Assembly: GCF_046299575.1 (NCBI RefSeq) | Contig: NZ_JBKBHX010000007.1 | Location: 124,001-188,000 of the forward strand | Direction: 5' to 3' | DNA: 64,000 nucleotides | Source of the DNA: Thermaurantimonas sp046299575 | GTDB taxonomy: Bacteria; Bacteroidota; Bacteroidia; Flavobacteriales; Schleiferiaceae | Shown here: in pieces, positions 23,512 through 32,353 of the stretch | Layout: each line of letters opens with the position of its first letter | Numbering within the stretch: position 1 is the stretch's first letter | Program-made: the position numbers and the translations under genes | The notes under the pieces: generated by a model | Database searches by the model: none | Seen by the model: the letters and a program-made list of their open reading frames with translations, nothing else | Told to the model about the DNA's origin: nothing

Positions 23512-26460
23512 ATGAAAGCTACTCCTGTGGTGATGACGTGGTACTCCCTAAGATATGGGGTTGTGCCCGATGACTGGTGGATACAATATGCTGTGGAGCA
23601 AGGCTTTCGCCGGCTGGTAGTGGCTGATATCAACAGTACATCGGCCGTATTTGACATGATGCGCCGGGGGCAGAAGGCTGGCGTGCAGGTGATACCGGCC
23701 ATCGATGTGCGGGAGGGAGTGGAGAGGCGCTATACACTGGTGGCGCAGACCTGGGCCGGATTTGCCGCCATCAACGAGTGGCTCACCGGCTATCTGCACT
23801 CCGGAGAGCCTATTCCGGGGCGTGCCCCCGCGATGGAAGGGGTGCTTGCCGTGTATCCACTGAGAAGGGATTGGTTTTTTTCACCCGAACCGCACGAATA
23901 CATCGGCATACGTCCGCACGACCTGCCACTGCTGAGTGTATCGCCCTGGCGCTATCACGCACAGCGGCTCATCGCCTGGCCGGTGATGGCTTTTCGCCAC
24001 AAGCGCGACTACAATGCCCATCGCCTGCTGCGTGCCGTGGACCTCAACTGCCTGCTGAGCAAGTTGCCACCTGAGCAACAGGCCACGCCGGAAGATCGAG
24101 TGCTCTCAGCCGATGAACTCCGGCATGCATACGATGGACATCCTCAGTTGGTAAATCAACAGGAGCGGCTGATGGACTCCTGCTGCTTTCACTACACCTT
24201 CGGCCAGATGCAGAACAAGCGGGTTTTCGGTACCTCAGCTGAAGATGACTGGAATCTGCTCCGACAGGTCACCGAAGAGGGTCTGATCCGCCGGTATGGA
24301 TGCGAAACTCTGGAGCTGCGCGCGCGCCTGCAAAAGGAATACGAAATCATTGTGCAAAAGGGATTTGTGAGCTATTATCTCATTGCCTGGGATGTGGTGC
24401 GCTATGCGGCACACCGAGGTTTTTTCCACGTAGGGCGGGGGAGTGGGGCCAACAGCCTGGTAGCCTACTGCATGGGCATCACCGATGTGGACCCGGTGGA
24501 GCTTGACCTCTATTTTGAGCGGTTTATCAATCTCTATCGGGAGAATCCGCCGGACTTTGACCTCGACTTCAGCTGGCGCGACCGCGACGAGGTGCTGGCC
24601 TATATGTTTGAGCGACATGGCAGGCGTCACACTGCACTTCTGGCAGCGGTCAATACCTTTCAGTACCGCGCTGTGGTGCGGGAGCTGGGCAAGGTTTTCG
24701 GACTGCCCAAGCCGGAGATTGATCGCCTGGCCGAAGGCGACCTATCGGCTCACAATCTCGATGACATCAGCCGCATCATCCTTCGGTATGCGCAGTATCT
24801 GCACGATTACCCCAATCACCTGACCGTGCATGCCGGCGGAGTGCTCATCTCCGACAAGCCCATGAGCTGGTACACACCCACTTTCGTGCCTCCCAAAGGT
24901 CTGCCTACTACCATGTTTGATATGTACATAGCCGAAGATGTGGGCCTGTACAAATTTGACATTCTCAGTCAGCGCGGTTTGGGGCACATACGCGATGCCG
25001 TAGAGCTGGTGCGCGTAAACCGTGGTGAATCCATCGATATTCACGACATACCGCGCTTTAAGGCAGACCCCACCATCAGCCGCATGCTCAGCGAAGGGCG
25101 CACGATGGGCGCCTTCTATGTAGAGTCGCCAGCCATGCGCCAGCTGCTCAAAAAGATGGGCTGCACCGACTACATAAGTCTGGTGGCTGCCAGCAGTATT
25201 ATACGTCCAGGTGTAGCGCGCAGCGGCATGATGCGCGAGTACATCCGGCGTTACCGGTTTCCGGAAGCTCGCAAGGATACGCACCCCATTCTTTACGACA
25301 TCATGCCCGAGACTTTCGGTGTGATGGTCTATCAGGAAGACGTAATCAAGGTCGCGCATTACTACGCCGGGCTCACTCTGGCAGAGGCCGATGTACTGCG
25401 CCGGGGCATGAGTGGCAAGTACCGCTCGCGCGAAGAGTTTGAACGAGTAAAAAACCGCTTTTTCGAAAATTGCCGCCAGAAGGGCTATCCTGATGGGGAG
25501 GCCGCTGAAATCTGGCGGCAGATCGAAAGCTTCGCCGGCTACTCATTTGCCAAGGGACATTCGGCCAGCTTTGCGGTGGAGAGCTATCAGAGCCTCTATC
25601 TGAGGGCACACTACCCACTGGAGTTTATGTGTGCCGTGATAAACAATTTTGGTGGTTTTTACAGTACAGAGATGTATGTACACGAGGCCCGCATGCTCGG
25701 CGCCGATGTACAACCTCCCTGTGTAAACCACAGCCGTGAACTCACGCGCATTACAGGCTGCACACTCTGGCTTGGTCTGGGTCTGCTCAAATCGCTGGAG
25801 GCTCCGCTGATGGAGCGCCTGCTGGCCGATCGTGAGAGAAATGGCAATTATATTAGCCTGGAAGACTTCTACCGCCGTGTGCGGCCGGGTCTCGAGCAGC
25901 TCAAAATCCTGATTAAGGCAGGGGCTTTTCGCTTTACCGGTCTCGATAAGAAAGAGCTATACTGGCAGGCTTACTGGTTGCTATCCGGCGAAAAGCCACG
26001 CCCTGCTCAGCCTGAGCTCTTTGCTGAGCCTGCTATAGACTTCACACTTCCTCATCTGAAGACCGATCCGATCGAGGAGGCCTATGACCAGATGGAATTG
26101 CTGGGTTTTCCGCTCTGCTCGCCCTTTGAACTGGCTGTGGGGCTGCCGGCTGATCTGCTTAGGGCACGCGATCTGCCACATTTCACAGGCCGAGAAGTGG
26201 ACTTCTACGGCTATCTGGTCACCATCAAGCCCACCCGCACGGTGAAAGGCGAGCGCATGTATTTCGGCACCTGGATCGATGTGGATGGCCACTGGGCTGA
26301 TAGTGTGCACTTTCCGCAGGTAGCTCTTCAGTATCCCTTCAGGGGCAAGGGGGTCTATCACCTCCGCGGCCGCGTATGCGAAGAGTTTGGCGTGTACTCC
26401 ATCGAGGTCAGCTATATGGAAAAGCTGGGAATAAAGTCCAGAACAGAAGTAACAGCCTAA
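23512..26460 (+). CDS. DNA polymerase III alpha subunit, DnaE-type, second/short form
   Basis: This 982-residue C-family polymerase is shorter than replicative DnaE. The N-terminal PHP-like domain has lost the metal-binding histidines: the usual HxH opening reads TWYSLRYGVV. The polymerase core is intact, with HVGRGSGANSLVAYCMG and the catalytic PPDFDLDF, followed by helix-hairpin-helix and OB-fold regions at the C-terminus. Such paralogues in Bacteroidota are commonly tied to DNA-damage tolerance, usually beside dinB or imuA-like genes; none is adjacent here. The GC content looks higher than in flanking genes. Two palindromes lie directly upstream. Confidence 0.88.
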   Translation: MKATPVVMTWYSLRYGVVPDDWWIQYAVEQGFRRLVVADINSTSAVFDMMRRGQKAGVQVIPAIDVREGVERRYTLVAQTWAGFAAINEWLTGYLHSGEPIPGRAPAMEGVLAVYPLRRDWFFSPEPHEYIGIRPHDLPLLSVSPWRYHAQRLIAWPVMAFRHKRDYNAHRLLRAVDLNCLLSKLPPEQQATPEDRVLSADELRHAYDGHPQLVNQQERLMDSCCFHYTFGQMQNKRVFGTSAEDDWNLLRQVTEEGLIRRYGCETLELRARLQKEYEIIVQKGFVSYYLIAWDVVRYAAHRGFFHVGRGSGANSLVAYCMGITDVDPVELDLYFERFINLYRENPPDFDLDFSWRDRDEVLAYMFERHGRRHTALLAAVNTFQYRAVVRELGKVFGLPKPEIDRLAEGDLSAHNLDDISRIILRYAQYLHDYPNHLTVHAGGVLISDKPMSWYTPTFVPPKGLPTTMFDMYIAEDVGLYKFDILSQRGLGHIRDAVELVRVNRGESIDIHDIPRFKADPTISRMLSEGRTMGAFYVESPAMRQLLKKMGCTDYISLVAASSIIRPGVARSGMMREYIRRYRFPEARKDTHPILYDIMPETFGVMVYQEDVIKVAHYYAGLTLAEADVLRRGMSGKYRSREEFERVKNRFFENCRQKGYPDGEAAEIWRQIESFAGYSFAKGHSASFAVESYQSLYLRAHYPLEFMCAVINNFGGFYSTEMYVHEARMLGADVQPPCVNHSRELTRITGCTLWLGLGLLKSLEAPLMERLLADRERNGNYISLEDFYRRVRPGLEQLKILIKAGAFRFTGLDKKELYWQAYWLLSGEKPRPAQPELFAEPAIDFTLPHLKTDPIEEAYDQMELLGFPLCSPFELAVGLPADLLRARDLPHFTGREVDFYGYLVTIKPTRTVKGERMYFGTWIDVDGHWADSVHFPQVALQYPFRGKGVYHLRGRVCEEFGVYSIEVSYMEKLGIKSRTEVTA

Positions 26461-26666
26461 ACAACCTTCTACATATCCGGGACACGATTCACATTCAAAT
26501 AATGTGGAAGTGAACAAAATTTCTCTGATCAAAGTGATAGGTGTTTTTGAGCGCCAAAAGCGAACTGGTATTTCTCTTCGGTCTGTAAAAAATATGGGCT
26601 AAATCTTCTTCCAAATACTGCATATGCAGTAGCATTATTCAGGAAGAGTTCTATTTGTTTTGAACT

Positions 26667-28139
26667 ATGAAAAAATACTTTGGACTAATACTGCTCGGGT
26701 GGCAACTATGCCTACCCGCAGAGGGATTTTCTCAAATTTTCGATAATTATGACAATTACATTCCTCAGAGGAATTTCAAAAGCATTTTTTTTGTAGGCGA
26801 CGACGAACTTGTCGTTCGTATAGAAAATAAGGTACGAAGATTTACTTTTTCAGGTACTAGTTCAAATACAGATCAATACTCATTTGACGAAAATTTGCTT
26901 AAAAATCTACTGTATCTAGATCATCAGTTTATCATCAATGGATCGGGTATTTATCACCATACATTTTTCAAGGAAATCAGAAAAATTTCCGATTTAAAAA
27001 TCGAACTCAGACCAAAGAAAAAAAGCGACGATTATCCGTTACAGAAATTTACGTTTGACAGATTTACCAATACCTTCGTCTTGACCGATAACAAAACGAA
27101 AACAGTCCACCTTCTGAATGCCGAAAACGGTCAGTTAGAATCCATAAAAATTAAATGCAATAAAGGCGATAAACTGATTCCGGTAAACGCTACATATGTA
27201 TATATCAAAACTGAATACGATCGCAAAAAAGAGAACAACAGTGATATAGTTATTCATCTGAAATCCAATGAGCAGAAAAACGTAAAACAAGTATCAATAG
27301 TTATTGCTGTATCAGATACTATTGCATTTGTGTACGACGGAAAGTACACATTTATGAATCTTAAAACCGGTGAATTTTACGATTGGGTCAACAGCCTGAC
27401 CAACCCAAACATACAGTGCTGTCATCACTACCTGAGTCAGAACAGACGCTACATCATATCCCGCGGAAGCACACTGTCATTTTCAGTTTATGACATTGAA
27501 CGAAAAAAAATCATGACATCATCGGAATTTTCGTCACGAACTGAGCAGTGGAAGGTATATGACAACAGAATGAAAGATGTCATACCAATGGATTTGTATT
27601 ACGAATTTGATGACATCGAAGTGTCACCCGACGGGAAGAAATATGTTTTTTCAGAGCAAAATGGTTGGGTACTTATGGTTTCAATATCTGATTATAAGAA
27701 AATGTTCGAATACGGAATGTATCGCCAGAATCCTTATTTAAAAAGCAAGCAACAGACGGCACAAACGACCACCCCATCAACACAGGCCCCCTCTGCACCG
27801 ATCAACGGTGTAAAGGAGTTGACCGGCAGCTTCTCGATGGAATATTCTTATCAATGGTTCAATAAAACAGGAAATTACAAACCGATGGCTATTAAAATAG
27901 TCGTTACCTCTTCCACCATCCAGGAATACATCTGGGGGAATGGTGCGTACGTCGCCTGGGGTGGGCCATGTACGATCGTACATAACAAACAGGAAACTTT
28001 CGGAGGAAAAACAGGACTGTTTTATGTCTGTTCCAGCGGCAAAAAATACTTTTTTTTCACCGATAAAGGAGTTAATGCCGTAAGGGTTGAAAGTGGGTCG
28101 GACAGCTTTTTTGATTACATTGACAAATTGCCGGAGTAA
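26667..28139 (+). CDS. Secreted protein of unknown function with propeller-like repeats
   Basis: I do not recognise this 490-residue protein. A signal peptide covers residues 1-22 (ending GFSQ). Residues 25-355 are rich in beta strands with aromatic-Gly-Asp turns, including EVSPDGKKYVFSEQNGW, which resembles a beta-propeller blade. A Thr/Pro/Gln-rich linker at about residues 362-378 separates this from a C-terminal domain of about 105 residues rich in Trp, Tyr and Phe. The next gene follows after 22 bases and is also secreted, so the two are probably made and used together. Confidence 0.7.
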   Translation: MKKYFGLILLGWQLCLPAEGFSQIFDNYDNYIPQRNFKSIFFVGDDELVVRIENKVRRFTFSGTSSNTDQYSFDENLLKNLLYLDHQFIINGSGIYHHTFFKEIRKISDLKIELRPKKKSDDYPLQKFTFDRFTNTFVLTDNKTKTVHLLNAENGQLESIKIKCNKGDKLIPVNATYVYIKTEYDRKKENNSDIVIHLKSNEQKNVKQVSIVIAVSDTIAFVYDGKYTFMNLKTGEFYDWVNSLTNPNIQCCHHYLSQNRRYIISRGSTLSFSVYDIERKKIMTSSEFSSRTEQWKVYDNRMKDVIPMDLYYEFDDIEVSPDGKKYVFSEQNGWVLMVSISDYKKMFEYGMYRQNPYLKSKQQTAQTTTPSTQAPSAPINGVKELTGSFSMEYSYQWFNKTGNYKPMAIKIVVTSSTIQEYIWGNGAYVAWGGPCTIVHNKQETFGGKTGLFYVCSSGKKYFFFTDKGVNAVRVESGSDSFFDYIDKLPE

Positions 28140-28161
28140 TTTTTTTAAAAAGCAAAATACA

Positions 28162-29241
28162 ATGACTTATACTCCAAAAAATCAACTTTTAATTCTGATA
28201 TATTTTGTGCTTTTAACATTTGTTGTACATGCACAATCGATTACCTATCTGAACTTGCCAGAATTTGGATTCAGACATAAATTTCCTACCGGTTATTCAA
28301 CCCATTCGAGCCCAAGACTCAGTTCGAGCTCATATTTTATAAAAGGGTACAATTTCGTCAGAAATAATGGTAATAATGTAGTGGATATCGTCCTTGAAAT
28401 TTATAAAGGCGAATGTGTAAAACCGGAAATATTATTTGAAGATTTTGAAAATGCTCTTAGAGGTGGAAAAAATACAACTTTTACCTTTTCGGATGTGAAT
28501 TCCGAGAAATACATATCACCATTCGGCTGGCTTGTCTTTAAAGGTACTGCGCGAAAATTTGGTGACGAAAACATATATCATTTTTACAATGTGTACATGA
28601 GTCTTGATTATGTAGTAGTTATTCGTTCATTCATGAAAAATGACGGTTTCTGGGATGTGGGTTATAACACAGTAGCAGATAAGTCCGATGGATCTTCATT
28701 TGAACCTTTTCCCTTGCAGAGAAATATGAAAGAACTCGGCGTTTCACTTCAAGCCCAGGGATTTTATTTTTTTGCTAAAATGCCCGGTGAAATTCAAGGA
28801 TATGAATTTGTAAGATGTACAGAAAATCCTGAAGAACTTCCCGTTTTCAGAATATTTCCTCTCGAGGGTGAAGTAAAAAAGTTTTTTGACCTGAGAAAAC
28901 TGGAATTTTTGCAAAACAGAAGTCAGCTACTCGAATGGGATCAAACGGATATCGTATGGCCAGGTGAGGGCAAAAAGAAGTTTACCAATGGAAAAAAATA
29001 CACTCATAAATTCAACAGAACATTTGAGTCAGGAAATACCTATCCCTTTTACGAAATTTATTATACGTTTGAATACCGCGGAAAACCATTTATGGTGTTG
29101 TTTATGGCACCTTTAAAAACAGATAAATTTCTTAGAGGATATCAAAATTCAAACTTCAGTGCAGAGCACACTGGAAGAGAGATCGTTTACTGGTATGAAC
29201 AAAGCCTTTTAAAGATACTTGAATCCATGAAAGAATTGTGA
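28162..29241 (+). CDS. Secreted protein of unknown function
   Basis: This 359-residue exported protein has a signal peptide at residues 1-25 (VVHAQS) and no family that I recognise. It is rich in aromatic and charged residues, with strand-like segments such as YFIKGYNFVRNNG and YPFYEIYYTFEYRGKPF, the latter suggesting a beta-sandwich. The in-frame sequence upstream overlaps the previous gene, so I start at the ATG at 28162, which gives a good signal peptide. It follows the propeller-like gene by 22 bases and ends directly against the stop of the convergent TetR gene. Confidence 0.7.
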   Translation: MTYTPKNQLLILIYFVLLTFVVHAQSITYLNLPEFGFRHKFPTGYSTHSSPRLSSSSYFIKGYNFVRNNGNNVVDIVLEIYKGECVKPEILFEDFENALRGGKNTTFTFSDVNSEKYISPFGWLVFKGTARKFGDENIYHFYNVYMSLDYVVVIRSFMKNDGFWDVGYNTVADKSDGSSFEPFPLQRNMKELGVSLQAQGFYFFAKMPGEIQGYEFVRCTENPEELPVFRIFPLEGEVKKFFDLRKLEFLQNRSQLLEWDQTDIVWPGEGKKKFTNGKKYTHKFNRTFESGNTYPFYEIYYTFEYRGKPFMVLFMAPLKTDKFLRGYQNSNFSAEHTGREIVYWYEQSLLKILESMKEL

Positions 29242-29778
29242 TTACTGATCCCTGTTTTTAATCCCTTCCAACAGCATTTGATAGGCTCTTTTCAAATCGC
29301 GTTTCTTTTCATTTGATTCAGAAAACACAATAGCGCCGGAAATCATCATTATGAGCAAAACCAAATCGTTTTCAGGGTCAAAATCCTTTCTTATTTTATT
29401 CTGTTTTTTAGCGCAGTCTGCCAACGGTCTGAAAATAGAGATCAGCTGATTCAAAAGTTTTCTCTCAGGATCATCTACATACAAGGATAATTCGTGAAAA
29501 TAAAGGTGCATTGAGGCTGTGATCGAAAGTAGTTTTTCAAAACCCTTTTCATCGCACTGCAGTTTCTGTGCATACCAACGAAGGATCATCAGGTTTCGTT
29601 CGAAAATGGCGTGAATTAATTCTGATTTACTGGAAAAATGGCGATAAAATGTGATTCTCGAAAGTCCGGACCTCTTAATAATATCACTGAGATTAACCTG
29701 CGGCCCTTCTGAGAGAAATAACTTTCTGGCTGTTCGGACTATGGCGTTTCTATTGCGCTCGGCATCGGCTCTCTTCAT
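29242..29778 (-). CDS. TetR/AcrR family transcriptional regulator
   Basis: This 178-residue regulator has an N-terminal helix-turn-helix (NLSDIIKRSGLSRITFYRHF, about residues 25-44) and a helical ligand-binding C-terminal domain. It is transcribed away from the KstD-like/SDR pair, with 89 bases between the start codons. TetR proteins usually repress a divergent operon until a ligand binds, so it is the natural candidate controller of that pair (inference). AATTTGT at 29814-29820 and ACAAATT at 29848-29854 form a widely spaced inverted repeat in that gap, too far apart for a single TetR site. Confidence 0.92.
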   Translation of the reverse strand: MKRADAERNRNAIVRTARKLFLSEGPQVNLSDIIKRSGLSRITFYRHFSSKSELIHAIFERNLMILRWYAQKLQCDEKGFEKLLSITASMHLYFHELSLYVDDPERKLLNQLISIFRPLADCAKKQNKIRKDFDPENDLVLLIMMISGAIVFSESNEKKRDLKRAYQMLLEGIKNRDQ

Positions 29779-29867
29779 TGAGAAAATTTTATTAAAAAAC
29801 TGATAAATGTTACAATTTGTTTCAGATAGACATCTTTGTTTTGATGCACAAATTAAAATTTTAAATC

Positions 29868-31526
29868 ATGAAAACCAGCCAACAGGAAAAAACTTTTGAC
29901 GTTGTAATCGTAGGCAGCGGAGCAGGTGCCCTCACTGCTGCCCTCACAGCGGTACATCAGGGATTGGAAGTAGTGATCCTTGAAAAGACTTCCTACTGGG
30001 GCGGTTCATCGGCTTATTCGGGAGGTGGCCTTTGGATTCCAAACAACTTTCTGATGCAGCAGGCAGGAGCTCTTGATTCGGAAGAGGAGGCACTCGAGTA
30101 CATGAATGCTGTAATTGGTGACGTGGGGCCGGCAAGTAGCGACGTTAAGCGAAGATTCTACGTAAAGTATGCTCCCGAAATGGTCAATTGGCTTCAGAGT
30201 CTTGGTTTTCGATGGGTGCGGGCACATTTGTATCCCGATTATTACCCTAATGTAAAAGGAGCCAAGACGGGCAGAGTGATCGAAGGCGATGTTTTCGATG
30301 GAAAAAAGCTGAAACACCTTGCAAAGAGCCTTAATAAAGCGCCAGGTATGCCTGATATAGCACTCAAATCCGGAGATGCCTATCTGCTGCCAATGGTCAC
30401 CCGAAGCTGGAAGGGATTCAGCACTATGATGCGAATTGCCGGACAGACTCTTCGTTGGAAGCTCACCGGCCGACAGCCTCTCACCTTAGGGCGATCCCTT
30501 TGTGGGCAGCTCATGTATCTGATACAGCAGAAAAGAACCACGGAAGTGTGGCTTAATTCGTCCTTGAAAAAGCTGTTGGTCGAAGGCGATAAAGTAACAG
30601 GTGTGGAAGTGCAACTCCAGGGAGAGACCGTAGTCGTTCGAGCCAATAAGGCAGTAATTTTAGCTGCCGGCGGATTTCCACACAATAAAGAGATGCGTAA
30701 AAAATACCACGGCATTGATGAAGAGTGGTCGTCAGCCACACCCGGAAATACAGGTGACGCCATACTTGCTGCCGAAGCAATAGGCGCAGCTACGGCTCTG
30801 ATGGACGATGCCTGGTGGGGTGCAAGTTTCATTCTCGACGGCAAAATAAACTTCTCCGTGACAGAGCGCTCAATGCCTGGATGCATCCTGGTGGACCAGG
30901 ACGGTTACCGGTTTGCAAATGAGTCCACATCGTATGTCGATCTGGGGCATGAAATCCTCAGGCATCATCAAAAGACCGGCAAAGCCATACCCTGCTGGCT
31001 GATCATGGATGGATTGTACCGCAAGAGATATCTCTTCGGAATGATGCCCCCAGGAGTCACACCAAAGAAGTACATCAGAAACGGGGAAGTCATTAAAGCA
31101 GATACGCTCGAAGACCTGGCCCGCCAGTGTAAGATGCCTTACAAAAATCTGAAAACTACACTTAAGCGCTTTAACAGCTTTGCCCTGCACGGCAAAGACG
31201 AAGATTTCGGCCGGGGGCAAGACATCTACGACAGGTATTATTCCGACGATTTTGTCAGACCAAACAGTAATCTGGCTCCGATTCAAAATCCACCTTTCTA
31301 CGCCATTCGGTTCTATCCCGGCGATTTAGGTACCAAGGGCGGACTTTTGACTGATGAGTTTGCCAGGGTGTTAAAAACCGACGGAAGTATTATTGAAAAT
31401 CTGTACGCTACAGGTAATACTACTGCTTCTGTAATGGGACGCACCTATCCGGGACCTGGTTCTACACTCGGCCCGGCGTGCACGTTTGGATATATCGCCA
31501 TTAAACACCTTACAAACACATTATGA
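29868..31526 (+). CDS. FAD-dependent oxidoreductase, 3-ketosteroid 1-dehydrogenase-like
   Basis: This 552-residue flavoprotein of the FAD-binding-2 family has the dinucleotide motif VIVGSGAGALTAALTA, then YWGGSSAYSGGGLWIPNN, a signature of 3-ketosteroid dehydrogenases and related enzymes. Near the C-terminus, MGRTYPGPGSTLGPACTFGY retains the Tyr and second Gly of the KstD active-site loop. KstD inserts a C1-C2 double bond in 3-ketosteroids; paralogues act on other cyclic ketones, so substrate is unproven. It overlaps the SDR gene by four bases (ATGA) and diverges from a TetR regulator. Confidence 0.88.
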   Translation: MKTSQQEKTFDVVIVGSGAGALTAALTAVHQGLEVVILEKTSYWGGSSAYSGGGLWIPNNFLMQQAGALDSEEEALEYMNAVIGDVGPASSDVKRRFYVKYAPEMVNWLQSLGFRWVRAHLYPDYYPNVKGAKTGRVIEGDVFDGKKLKHLAKSLNKAPGMPDIALKSGDAYLLPMVTRSWKGFSTMMRIAGQTLRWKLTGRQPLTLGRSLCGQLMYLIQQKRTTEVWLNSSLKKLLVEGDKVTGVEVQLQGETVVVRANKAVILAAGGFPHNKEMRKKYHGIDEEWSSATPGNTGDAILAAEAIGAATALMDDAWWGASFILDGKINFSVTERSMPGCILVDQDGYRFANESTSYVDLGHEILRHHQKTGKAIPCWLIMDGLYRKRYLFGMMPPGVTPKKYIRNGEVIKADTLEDLARQCKMPYKNLKTTLKRFNSFALHGKDEDFGRGQDIYDRYYSDDFVRPNSNLAPIQNPPFYAIRFYPGDLGTKGGLLTDEFARVLKTDGSIIENLYATGNTTASVMGRTYPGPGSTLGPACTFGYIAIKHLTNTL

Positions 31527-32326
31527 GAATTGAAGGTAAAGTTTGGGCCGTGACCGGTGCAGGCAGTGGCATCGGTCTTGCCCTTACTCGTGAAATTCTC
31601 AATCGCGGTGGTAGGGTAGCTCTGATTGATATTTCAGGTGAGGCCCTCAATAGGGCAAAGAGTGATTTTGGAAATACAAATGCAGTAAGCATCCATCAGA
31701 CGGATATTTCGGATTTCGAACGAATCAAGTCGCTGCCTTCAGAAATCCTCCAACATCACGGCCAGATGGATGGATTGGTCAATAACGCCGGCATTATTCA
31801 GCCGTTTGTAGATTTTACGGATCTGACCGATGATAAAATTTTAAAAATCCTGAATGTCAATCTACTGAGTGTCGTTTACCTGCTCCGCATTTTTTATCCT
31901 CATTTAAAAGATCGACCTGAAGCTCATATTGCCAATGTGAGCAGCATGGGCGGAATATTTCCGTTCCCCGGTCAGTCGTGGTACGGTGCCACCAAAGCTG
32001 CGGTGAAACTCCTTACGGAGGCCATGTATGCTGAGCTTATGAATTCTAATATCAGGATGACACTTATAATACCCGGTGCTGTCAGAACCAACATCATGGA
32101 AAATTCAGGGATTAAACAGCCTGTTAACTCTACTTCTAAAGGAAGAAATATTCTCAGTGCAGAAAAAGCTGCTTTTAAAATCTGCAACGCCATTGAAAAA
32201 AATACATTCCGACTACTCCTGGGTAACGATGCACGTTTTCTAGACTTATTCTACCGACTTATGCCTGAGAGATCCATTGGCATCATCGCCCGCCAAATGA
32301 AGAAAATGCTTGCCGCAAATCAATAA
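31523..32326 (+). CDS. Short-chain dehydrogenase/reductase
   Basis: This 267-residue classical SDR has the cofactor motif VTGAGSGIGLAL, the structural LVNNAGI, a catalytic serine in NVSSMGG, and Tyr154 and Lys158 in YGATK. An Asp at the end of the second strand (LIDIS) suggests NAD(H) preference. It is translationally coupled to the KstD-like gene through a 4-base overlap, so the two probably act on the same alcohol/ketone substrate. The C-terminal 40 residues are basic and hydrophobic, like SDRs acting on lipids. Confidence 0.9.
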   Translation: MRIEGKVWAVTGAGSGIGLALTREILNRGGRVALIDISGEALNRAKSDFGNTNAVSIHQTDISDFERIKSLPSEILQHHGQMDGLVNNAGIIQPFVDFTDLTDDKILKILNVNLLSVVYLLRIFYPHLKDRPEAHIANVSSMGGIFPFPGQSWYGATKAAVKLLTEAMYAELMNSNIRMTLIIPGAVRTNIMENSGIKQPVNSTSKGRNILSAEKAAFKICNAIEKNTFRLLLGNDARFLDLFYRLMPERSIGIIARQMKKMLAANQ

Positions 32327-32353
32327 TATCAATCAACAGCAAGCCACCTAAAT

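Noticed and set aside
24742..25359. 205-residue minus-strand frame inside the polymerase gene
   Set aside because: Shadow of a GC-rich coding sequence; the plus frame carries all conserved polymerase motifs.
29779..29867. A TetR operator between the regulator and the KstD-like gene
   Set aside because: The best inverted repeat (AATTTGT...ACAAATT) has a 27-base spacer, too long for a normal TetR site, so it is mentioned but not called.
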